Positions 50,635 through 56,386 of a stretch of 56,386 nucleotides of DNA are shown here, piece after piece; the stretch's first letter is position 1, and the number at the start of each line of letters is the position of its first letter. The translations under genes were made by a program, and so were the position numbers. The stretch is from an uncultured Bacteriovoracaceae bacterium (GTDB lineage Bacteria > Bdellovibrionota > Bacteriovoracia > Bacteriovoracales > Bacteriovoracaceae). The notes under the pieces are model-generated. The model ran no database searches and was not told the DNA's origin. It saw only the letters and a list, made by a program, of their open reading frames with translations. The stretch is from NCBI GenBank assembly GCA_950054155.1, contig CATLOT010000024.1, positions 1 through 56,386 of the forward strand, in the 5' to 3' direction.

Positions 50635-52110
50635 TTAACGGCGCCTCCGTCTGAACTTACGCTTTATATCTTCTGTTCCCGTGCTCGCTGATTCCACAAT
50701 TTCTGGTGTCACAAAAACCACAAACTGACTTTTTGAATTTGCAAAAGCCTTTGAACGAATAAAATTAAAGAGAGGACTCGCATCTTCCACTTCATCGGGT
50801 GCGATCTTGTCATAGTCTGTGCTCGATTTATTAATCACGATCCCACCAATGACGGCAGATTCCTTCGACTTCACAATAACTTCGGTCGTAATATTATTTG
50901 ACTGCGTTGAAGGAGGACTTGTCCCAGTGTTTGTCGAAACGCCTATATTGAGTTCCATATTTATTTTCTCATCTTGAAGAATCTCGGGCTTCACTTTCAC
51001 GGTAAAGCTGGCATTCGCTTCTTGCGCTTGTGCAAACTCCCCAGAACCAAGAGAAAATCTTCTTGTATCCGTCTTATCAATACTTCCGTTCTTCTTATCT
51101 TTTACAAGGATGACACCACTTTGAACGACTCTCGCGTATCCTGCAGCCTTAGCTGAATTAAGCTTGGGAAATAAATTTGAAATCGTTCCACTAAGAGTTC
51201 CGTCAGACCTCGTCGTCACTCCACCACTTTCCGTTCGCCCAAAACTAATACTTCCTGAGCCATTTGAAACTAGAGGCGTCCACTTGAAACCAAAAGTTTT
51301 AGCATAATCCTTTGTGAGTTCCACAAACTGAGCCGTGATTTTAATAAGCTTATCAATTGGCGGTGGTTGGCTTTTCGCATTTACTTGAATGAAGTTTTGA
51401 ATAGCCGGTTTTTGCGCTTGAACAATCTGCCCAGTTCTTTCACCAAGACTTGCAATCTTATCGGGATAGAAGGCTTTTGCAATATCTTCAGCGCGCCTCT
51501 TCTTTCCCTCAGTATTAACAATTCCTTCAAGCCAGTAGGTATGATTCACAATTCTGACCGTTACGTCTGGCAGCTGATTCTTTTGAATCTCTTCTTGCAT
51601 CTTTCGCGCAACGAGCCTCTCTGTCTGTGGACTCAGTTCCACAAGAAAGAGGACTTCAGCAAACTTTTCTTGATTTATGACCTTAACAACACGACCGATA
51701 TCATTAGGAACAATGATCTCGCCCCCAACATAGATGGTCTCTCCCTTGATCCCAATCTCAAGCCCTTCGACATCGCCCAAGAAGTCTTTTAACTCTTTCA
51801 CGAGCCTTGACTGATCATTAGCTGTAATTGTCACTAAAAACTTTGCTTTGACATCCCCTACGTTATTTCTCAATGTCACCGATGTTTTACCTGGCTTTAA
51901 GCCGGTGAAAGTGATTTCTCTTTTTTGAGGGATCATCGTGATTCTCAATAATGACTCGTCACCAATTTGAATTTGAGGATTAGGTGAAAAGTTCAGATTC
52001 TCAATTTTATCAATACCTAAAATCACTTCGACAGGTTTTTCTTGTACGGGCTGCGCCCAAGCACTGTTGAAAATCAAAAAGGTGAATAATATTGAGATGA
52101 TTAAGCGCAA
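50635..52110 (-). CDS. Tad pilus outer-membrane secretin RcpA/CpaC
   Basis: 491 residues with a signal peptide (LIISILFTFLIFNSAWA). The N-terminal N0-like region (ILGIDKIENLNFSPNPQIQIGDESLLRITMIP...GLKPGKTSVTLRN) and a BON-like stretch precede the secretin core (ITAQFVELTKDYAKTFGFKWTP..., VVQSGVILVKDKKNGS, ASFTVKVKPEIL, SAVIGGIVINKSSTDYDKIAPDEVEDASPLFNFI, SQFVVFVTPEIVE). It forms the outer-membrane pore for Flp pili. The C-terminus has a run of arginines. It lies three bases after the CpaB gene. Confidence 0.9.
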   Translation of the reverse strand: MRLIISILFTFLIFNSAWAQPVQEKPVEVILGIDKIENLNFSPNPQIQIGDESLLRITMIPQKREITFTGLKPGKTSVTLRNNVGDVKAKFLVTITANDQSRLVKELKDFLGDVEGLEIGIKGETIYVGGEIIVPNDIGRVVKVINQEKFAEVLFLVELSPQTERLVARKMQEEIQKNQLPDVTVRIVNHTYWLEGIVNTEGKKRRAEDIAKAFYPDKIASLGERTGQIVQAQKPAIQNFIQVNAKSQPPPIDKLIKITAQFVELTKDYAKTFGFKWTPLVSNGSGSISFGRTESGGVTTRSDGTLSGTISNLFPKLNSAKAAGYARVVQSGVILVKDKKNGSIDKTDTRRFSLGSGEFAQAQEANASFTVKVKPEILQDEKINMELNIGVSTNTGTSPPSTQSNNITTEVIVKSKESAVIGGIVINKSSTDYDKIAPDEVEDASPLFNFIRSKAFANSKSQFVVFVTPEIVESASTGTEDIKRKFRRRRR

Positions 52111-52113
52111 TTT

Positions 52114-52932
52114 CTATCTCCCGCCACGAACTTTATTCTGTTCTTGAAAGTATTGTTTTGCTTCTTGTCTGCCGTCCTCTCCAATCACATCAAAAATATC
52201 AGTTGATTTGATACGAACATTATCTTTGTCGTTATTATTACGAAGAGACAACCATGGCTTGGCACCTGTCCAGTATGTGAGGAAAACGAGTTTTTGAGCT
52301 TCATAAGGGGTCAACTCAAGCGTTACGGTATCGTAACGGTCATAGACCTGCGCATTCATTTTCTTAATCTCACGAGGTGTTTTCACTCCATAAATGGGAA
52401 TGGCATTTGTCATCGACTTACCTGTAGAAAGCACCAAGACGTCTTGCAGGATCGTACTTGTTCTTTGCATATCTTTTCGGCCGTTAGAGATATCGATAGG
52501 CGCGAGGATATCGACTCGATCACCTGGCTTAATCAGTTTTGATACCGCCTGTCTCTCTGAAATTTGAATTGCTATCGCCCTCTTACCAATACTTACTTGC
52601 CTGGAAAGACCCGTTTTAGCACCTGGATAAGTTACTCTCGGTTTTGTGATTTGTTCACCGGCCATAATAGGTACAGTGGCCATCGTATTTTCGAGTGCTT
52701 TAATATTGTCAAAACTTCCCGGAGCAGCGAAAGACTTCGGAACTGGTTTAACAATGAGCATAGTATCATCAAGGAGCTCTAATTCCTGGATATCACGCTT
52801 TGCCACTACAATAGCAACTTCAGTTCCATACTTGCTAATATAAGCACTCTTTTGATCTTCAAGATAAGTGTAGACCATAAAGACCGCAATACCAGCAATG
52901 ACAAGAGCGAGGGTAAAGGCCCGTGTGTTCAC
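52114..52932 (-). CDS. cpaB: Flp pilus assembly protein CpaB/RcpC
   Basis: 272 residues. One N-terminal helix (AFTLALVIAGIAVFMVYTYL), then a SAF domain (VVAKRDIQELELLDDTMLIVKPVPKSFAAPGSF...ENTMATVPIMAGEQITKPRV) and the RcpC region (GKRAIAIQISERQAVSKLIKPGDRVDILAPID, VTLELTPYEAQKLVFLTYWTGAKPWLSLRN). It contacts the secretin in the periplasm. It lies upstream of the secretin gene and downstream of the TadE-like genes, with a 91-base gap that may hold an additional promoter. Confidence 0.9.
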   Translation of the reverse strand: MNTRAFTLALVIAGIAVFMVYTYLEDQKSAYISKYGTEVAIVVAKRDIQELELLDDTMLIVKPVPKSFAAPGSFDNIKALENTMATVPIMAGEQITKPRVTYPGAKTGLSRQVSIGKRAIAIQISERQAVSKLIKPGDRVDILAPIDISNGRKDMQRTSTILQDVLVLSTGKSMTNAIPIYGVKTPREIKKMNAQVYDRYDTVTLELTPYEAQKLVFLTYWTGAKPWLSLRNNNDKDNVRIKSTDIFDVIGEDGRQEAKQYFQEQNKVRGGR

Positions 52933-53023
52933 GAAACAACTCCTTATAATTGAGAAAATTTTCTACTTTAATCTTATCAAAGGCTTAGAGCTGAATCGCT
53001 AAGAGGAAAGAAAGTCCCCTTTA

Positions 53024-53563
53024 TTATTGGTCGGATATTGTACAGGCACGATTGGTTGAGCGTGGATCTTGGTTATCTGGAGTTTGGGCGTACTCACTTA
53101 CCCACCGGTCACCCTGAAGAGAGAGATTTTCACCACAAACACCATAGACGGTCATAACCCTGATATAAGAAGTCTGTCTTTCACCTTCCACAGGCTCATC
53201 GCAAGACTCATCACCACTATCTGAGAAAATAGAATTAAAGCGAAAGCAAGGAGCTACAGGTGTCCCCCCTGCTCCACTTGCTCCTTCTAGTCGATCAGCA
53301 AAACCAATCATACTGGCGCTCACACGAGTAACACCCCCAGCATAGCCGGAAAGCTCCCCTTGATAAGGCAGATAACTATTTCCCTTCATCAAAAAGTAAA
53401 AATAACGCCTTACTGTCTTTTGCTGATTGATAGAGACATTAATGGCATTACCTACATTAAAAATCACAGTGTAGAGAAAAATCAAAATAGGAAGAAAAAC
53501 AAGAAGCTCAAATATCGCCTGTCCCTTTTCCTCTCTCAATTTTCCATTTTTCTTAGCAGCCAT
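53024..53563 (-). CDS. TadE/TadF-like pseudopilin
   Basis: About 179 residues from the ATG at 53563, which overlaps the preceding gene by 11 bases; a TTG at 53569 is less likely. A short basic leader (AAKKNGKLREEKG) precedes QAIFELLVFLPILIFLYTVIFNVGNAI, the class III prepilin layout with glycine before the cleavage site and glutamate at +5 of the hydrophobic segment. The rest is a cysteine-containing periplasmic domain (CFRFNSIF, DESCDE, VYGVCGENL, NRACTI). It is the last of five pilin-like genes. Confidence 0.72.
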   Translation of the reverse strand: MAAKKNGKLREEKGQAIFELLVFLPILIFLYTVIFNVGNAINVSINQQKTVRRYFYFLMKGNSYLPYQGELSGYAGGVTRVSASMIGFADRLEGASGAGGTPVAPCFRFNSIFSDSGDESCDEPVEGERQTSYIRVMTVYGVCGENLSLQGDRWVSEYAQTPDNQDPRSTNRACTISDQ

Positions 53564-54095
53564 TATCAAAAACTGTTGCGTGCCTTACGCAACCAGCTCC
53601 TCCAACGTCACTTAATGAGGCACATATTTGTTGAAAACACTCAGCTCGTGTAGGTTCCATTCCTAAATAGGACTCGCTAATCATGGGAATTTCTATTTTT
53701 GCATTTGAGCCAGGTATGGCAATAAATTCATTAAACTCTACTCTAGCACCAATATAGAGATTACTTTGCATTGTACTTCTCGCACTGGGCTCCTCAAATG
53801 TAATAACGTTTGGAAAGTCTGGCATTAAAACATCAAGTTTGAAGTTATCAAAAACCTGTTTCGCATCTGCTGCCGCGGATGGATCAGATCCATCAGGGTT
53901 TTTAGAACCTGACTCTCCTACCATATACGCACGAGAGGCTTGAAAAGTAGCATAGTGAATAAGAAAACCATTTGTATAAACAATAGATAACTTTAAAAAC
54001 CCAAAAATAAAGCCAAGCGCTAGAGAAAAACTGAAGATAAATTCAATTGTCGACTGGCCTTTGGAATCCTTTATTTTCATTCTTGTTAATCCCAT
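53553..54095 (-). CDS. TadE-like pseudopilin
   Basis: 180 residues (175 if the second ATG at 54080 is used). The leader KIKDSKG is followed by QSTIEFIFSFSLALGFIFGFLKLSI, the TadE pattern, then a periplasmic domain with conserved YMVGESGS and a cysteine-rich end (RAECFQQICASLSDVGGAGCVRH). TadE proteins are minor pilins cleaved by the prepilin peptidase. It lies three bases after the preceding Flp-like gene. Confidence 0.75.
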   Translation of the reverse strand: MGLTRMKIKDSKGQSTIEFIFSFSLALGFIFGFLKLSIVYTNGFLIHYATFQASRAYMVGESGSKNPDGSDPSAAADAKQVFDNFKLDVLMPDFPNVITFEEPSARSTMQSNLYIGARVEFNEFIAIPGSNAKIEIPMISESYLGMEPTRAECFQQICASLSDVGGAGCVRHATVFDNGC

Positions 54096-54098
54096 TCT

Positions 54099-54401
54099 TT
54101 AATTCGGTGGATAAACACTAGTTTGATCATACCCAAAAAACCGTGAAGTTGAACCATCTGGTTGCGAAAAGCTTGGATGATTATTAGGGGGAACAGAAGG
54201 AATAGCGTCACCGGTATCAACAAAGGTACTATAGCGATAGTCCATTGCGATCCTCTCCGCTAGAGTTTGAAAAAACGAAGAGTTGCTACCAAAGAAGTCC
54301 TGGAAGGACTGTGATCTAGAGACTGTAAAAAAAAGTGAAGCGACGACTGCAAGGAGAAGTATATACTCCACAGTCGATTGACCCGACTCATTTTTCTTCA
54401 C
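54099..54401 (-). CDS. Flp/TadE-like pilin subunit
   Basis: 100 residues from a GTG at 54401 that overlaps the stop of the prepilin-peptidase gene as GTGA; a longer frame starting at 54443 would overlap that gene by 46 bases. The short leader MKKNESG is followed by QSTVEYILLLAVVASLFFTV, matching the class III prepilin pattern of Flp. The rest is a hydrophilic domain with Pro/Ser-rich end (GDAIPSVPPNNHPSFSQ). Longer than a standard Flp pilin, so it is more likely a minor pilin. Confidence 0.7.
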   Translation of the reverse strand: MKKNESGQSTVEYILLLAVVASLFFTVSRSQSFQDFFGSNSSFFQTLAERIAMDYRYSTFVDTGDAIPSVPPNNHPSFSQPDGSTSRFFGYDQTSVYPPN

Positions 54402-54910
54402 TTGAAATACTCTTTTAAAACATCCCATGAAAAAGCGACCCATGATATAGCAATTACTGGAGCGTAAGCGAATTTGGTGCCATAGACACTTTTAATTCCT
54501 CTTACATCCATGATTTTTACAGACAATGCCAGTTTATCAAAATTCTTCGCTGTATTATAGATCAGTAAATAAAGGCCGATTGCTATAGTTGAGTAAATGA
54601 GTTTTAAAAAGAAGAGCTCATGGTACATCTCTGGTACGAGAAGAAAGAAAGAGAAGAGGAATTTTGAGTCACCTCCACCCATTATTTTTAACGTAAAAAG
54701 GAAAAACCCAACTCCTAAGAAAACCAAGGGGTAGAAAAATGTTGAAAATGAAAAGAAGAAAAACTTTGGAAAAACGAACAGAGATGCAAGAAAGAGGGAA
54801 ATATTTAGCAAAGACCAGTAATTTGAAATCTTTCGGTACTTAATGTCTATATAGGAAACAACTGCTAGCTCTACGGCAAGGAAAACGAGAAGCACTAAGG
54901 GAAAGTTCAA
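54398..54910 (-). CDS. cpaA: Prepilin peptidase CpaA/TadV
   Basis: About 170 residues from a TTG at 54910 that overlaps the preceding stop as TTGA; the open frame extends to 54946. The A24 peptidase motifs are D in VSYIDIKYRKISNYWSLLN and the GGGDSKFLFSFFL segment (GxxD), the two catalytic aspartates. Five or six membrane helices. It cleaves the leaders of the Flp and TadE-like proteins encoded around it. Confidence 0.85.
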   Translation of the reverse strand: MNFPLVLLVFLAVELAVVSYIDIKYRKISNYWSLLNISLFLASLFVFPKFFFFSFSTFFYPLVFLGVGFFLFTLKIMGGGDSKFLFSFFLLVPEMYHELFFLKLIYSTIAIGLYLLIYNTAKNFDKLALSVKIMDVRGIKSVYGTKFAYAPVIAISWVAFSWDVLKEYFK

Positions 54911-55128
54911 TTGAATATCCCGTTTTTGTATTTGCCATAAAAGCAAGCGGACTCACAAACTCCGGTGGAAAGCTCTTGGCTCAATACAAATCCCAAGCCT
55001 TTTACTGTACCTTTAATTCCACTTCCTATAGTTCCGGCTAAACTCACGCCAACTAAGGACATAAAAGCAAAAATCAAAATATATTCAATCGTCGCCTGAC
55101 CTGCAGAGCACTTAAGATGTTTTTTCAT
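54907..55128 (-). CDS. Flp-type pilin (second copy)
   Basis: 73 residues. Leader MKKHLKCSAG then QATIEYILIFAFMSLVGVSLAGTIG, the Flp pattern with glutamate and tyrosine. The C-terminus is unusual for a pilin, with two cysteines (GVCESACFYGKY). No Shine-Dalgarno is visible upstream, so its level may depend on read-through from the first pilin gene. It precedes cpaA with overlapping stop and start. Confidence 0.78.
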   Translation of the reverse strand: MKKHLKCSAGQATIEYILIFAFMSLVGVSLAGTIGSGIKGTVKGLGFVLSQELSTGVCESACFYGKYKNGIFN

Positions 55129-55140
55129 GGAATTAGAATA

Positions 55141-55168
55141 ACAAAAAAGAGGACGCGTTTAAACGCGG
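55141..55168 (-). terminator. Attenuating terminator between the two pilin genes
   Basis: Self-complementary CGCGTTTAAACGCG (55154-55167), followed on the minus strand by TCCTCTTTTTT. It lies between flp and the second pilin gene and would let a fraction of transcripts continue, so the first pilin is made in excess. Confidence 0.65.
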
Positions 55169-55232
55169 AAAGATAACTCCTCTAGAATAGAGAAGTAAAA
55201 TGGCGAAAGGGAGAGCGGACTGCTACTCCCTA

Positions 55233-55427
55233 TTATTGACCTTGATTAAGTTGACCAACCCAACTGTCAGCGCCATCAAAAACACCGTCAGTGATTTTAC
55301 CCAATCTGTCTGTCGCTTTGTCTTTAAACTTAAAGACGATCAAGGCTACAACCGCAACAAGTAGGATGTACTCTGTTGAAGTTTGTCCGTCCTCATCCTT
55401 TAAGAAAGCAATGATTTGGTTTTTCAT
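55233..55427 (-). CDS. flp: Major Flp pilin
   Basis: 64 residues, the standard size for Flp. Leader MKNQIIAFLKDEDG then QTSTEYILLVAVVALIVFKFKDKAT, with the class III prepilin cleavage site after glycine and the conserved E-Y pair. AGGAGC precedes the ATG by about eight bases. First gene of the Tad operon, with a good sigma-70 promoter. A terminator downstream would keep its expression above that of the assembly genes. Confidence 0.9.
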   Translation of the reverse strand: MKNQIIAFLKDEDGQTSTEYILLVAVVALIVFKFKDKATDRLGKITDGVFDGADSWVGQLNQGQ

Positions 55428-55522
55428 ATTCAGCTCCTAAAATTCCTCGATATTCCCTCTATCGGAATCTTTCTCTAATAACTTGAGCTTTTTTCCCTCT
55501 TGGAAATTCACTTTATCTTACT

Positions 55523-55551
55523 ATTATAATCCACTATTTAATGCAGAGCAA
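55523..55551 (-). promoter_or_regulatory. Sigma-70 promoter of the flp/tad operon
   Basis: On the minus strand TTGCTC (55551-55546), a 17-base spacer and a perfect TATAAT (55528-55523). Predicted start near 55516, giving a leader of about 90 bases before flp. Confidence 0.65.
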
Positions 55552-55610
55552 GAAAACATAAACATTGTTTAAAATCAATAAGTTAGAGGCTTGGAGGTAC
55601 ATTATTACTA

Positions 55611-55639
55611 TTGAATAACGCGTTATTTTCGGGCATACT
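55611..55639 (+). promoter_or_regulatory. Sigma-70 promoter of the 6S RNA gene
   Basis: TTGAAT at 55611-55616, a 17-base spacer and CATACT at 55634-55639. The predicted start near 55645 falls at the 5' side of the RNA's closing stem. Confidence 0.65.
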
Positions 55640-55644
55640 GAAAG

Positions 55645-55827
55645 TGGGCTTTGTGGTTGGCATACAGTATTTCGCCCTACAAAAACTACCAAGGAAGCGG
55701 TCCCTGGCCATGGTGAGCAAGCTCACAAAAGCGCAAGCTGGAAGTGAGAAGCCTAAAATGGTTACTAACTGCGTCCACCTGTCAAATGACGGGCGGAAAC
55801 TTGAAGCCAGCAAAGCCCACCCTTTTT
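55645..55827 (+). ncRNA. ssrS: 6S RNA
   Basis: About 183 nucleotides, the usual size. The two ends pair: GTGGGCTTTG (55644-55653) with CAAAGCCCAC (55811-55820), followed by a T-run that ends transcription. The core closely follows proteobacterial 6S RNA: GGTGAGCAAGCTC (55712-55724) and GTGAGAAGCCTAAAA (55744-55758) match Escherichia coli GGTGAGCATGCTC and GAGAAGCCTTAAAA in order and spacing, and ACTGCG follows in both. 6S RNA binds the housekeeping RNA polymerase holoenzyme and lowers its activity in stationary phase. It fills most of the 449-base gap between flp and the next gene. Confidence 0.85.
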
Positions 55828-55876
55828 CTTCCCCTTAAAATTGACAAGTGGCTCCCTTAAAATCATCATTATAAGT

Positions 55877-56386
55877 ATGGAGAATCTCACAAATAGCCCT
55901 GCCCTGGGTTCAGAGAACTGGGCGACATGGATTGAAAACTTGGCCATTGAAGAAGTGAACATGGCCGAGTCGGGTGTCATTGACATTCATGAGCACCTCA
56001 ATCCCATTCATTTTCTCGAAGAGAGCTCCATTGAATTTATGAATGACCTTCGCGATCTCGTTGAAAGATTTATCGCTCGCTTCAATGAATACAGGGGCCA
56101 TCAATCAAGTCAGCATATTAAGATTTTTAAAATCTCTAATACCGTGAATGATTTCATGCTTTTTAGAAATTCTTTGCGCCTTATTTTTGCCAGAAGAGCT
56201 AACGATCTCATTAGCATTGCTTTTATTACTAATGGAAAGGATCTCCTTGCCCCAAGGCTTCAGGCACAAGATTCTTTTGGTCTTGAAGGTATGCACGAAG
56301 TCCGTGCTCACCTTGGTCCTTTTAATAAGATCACTTGGAGATTTCAAGGTGAGGTCGTCGATAAAGAAGCGATGGTGAAACACTAC
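55877..56386 (+). CDS. Conserved-looking hypothetical protein, C-terminus cut off
   Basis: 170 codons are in the window; the gene runs off the right edge. It begins MENLTNSPALGSENWATWIENL and has no signal peptide or membrane helix. The visible part is a mixed alpha/beta cytoplasmic protein (FMNDLRDLVERFIARFNEYRG, NTVNDFMLFRNSLRLIFARRANDLISIAFITNG). No family recognised. A TTGACA lies at 55841-55846 without a good -10, and no Shine-Dalgarno site precedes the ATG, so either translation is leaderless or the true start is the ATG at 55961. Confidence 0.6.
   Translation, partial: MENLTNSPALGSENWATWIENLAIEEVNMAESGVIDIHEHLNPIHFLEESSIEFMNDLRDLVERFIARFNEYRGHQSSQHIKIFKISNTVNDFMLFRNSLRLIFARRANDLISIAFITNGKDLLAPRLQAQDSFGLEGMHEVRAHLGPFNKITWRFQGEVVDKEAMVKHY

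Noticed and set aside
55611-55838. 75-codon frame on the plus strand and a 76-codon frame on the minus strand in the flp-hypothetical gap
   Set aside because: Neither looks like a protein; the bases are better explained by the 6S RNA structure and its promoter.
1-56386. tRNA, rRNA, CRISPR arrays, insertion sequences or prophage genes
   Set aside because: I looked for transposase or integrase motifs, repeated spacer structures and tRNA-like clover leaves and saw none.

Overview
This AT-rich, gene-dense window is bacterial and looks like the chromosome of a Bdellovibrio-and-like organism, most probably the Bacteriovorax/Halobacteriovorax side. The basis is the gene mix: a Tad (Flp) pilus locus next to a YD-repeat protein and tiny secreted proteins, many secreted or lipoprotein genes without recognisable relatives, and a bc-type complex with a long multiheme cytochrome. 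No 16S rRNA is present, so the taxonomy is inference. I see no tRNA, rRNA, IS element or CRISPR array.

Layout. (1) 1-4329: tryptophan/kynurenine catabolism by the 2-aminomuconate branch (formamidase, aminomuconate-semialdehyde dehydrogenase, aminomuconate deaminase, 3-hydroxyanthranilate dioxygenase, an SDR), with a divergent, truncated 4-oxalocrotonate decarboxylase-type gene at the left edge. (2) 4334-9114: an activation/carrier/transfer set (AMP-forming ligase, ketoreductase-like SDR, acyl carrier protein, divergent MBOAT acyltransferase, SGNH-like membrane protein), resembling a Dlt-type envelope acylation pathway with an added reductase. (3) 9116-18102: envelope or secreted proteins, mostly of unknown function, including a second SGNH-like protein, an HTTM protein, a membrane spermidine-synthase-like fusion and a Tat/lipoprotein beta-propeller. 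(4) 18089-25773: a respiratory operon on the minus strand (HEAT-repeat protein, Rieske, split cytochrome b, octaheme cytochrome c with a coiled-coil stalk, oxidase subunit III, small membrane proteins). (5) 25868-42957: mostly housekeeping genes (thiolase, Ppx/GppA-type phosphatase, mtnA, AsmA-like, pcrA/uvrD, glmS, glmU, lon) plus a cyclic-nucleotide-binding protein, a FliG-like protein and a CheY-like regulator whose ribosome-binding site lies inside a long hairpin. (6) 43117-47404: a 28-codon gene, three short secreted-protein genes with intrinsic terminators, two of them behind near-perfect sigma-54 promoters, an aldehyde dehydrogenase, and a secreted YD-repeat protein. (7) 47495-55427: a Tad pilus operon with a fused TadZ-TadA ATPase, secretin, CpaB, TadB, prepilin peptidase and five pilin-like or TadE-like proteins. 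(8) 55611-55827: a 6S RNA gene with its own promoter, followed by a truncated hypothetical gene running off the right edge.

The most notable points are the 6S RNA, which no protein-coding track reveals; the paired sigma-54 promoters in front of two paralogous small secreted proteins close to the Tad/YD-repeat region, reminiscent of the Bdellovibrio host-interaction locus; the Dlt-like acylation set; and the octaheme cytochrome of the bc complex. Several starts were moved from the longest reading frame on the strength of Shine-Dalgarno sites, stop-start overlaps, promoters or terminators. All functional assignments rest on recognition of family motifs by eye, with no database search.
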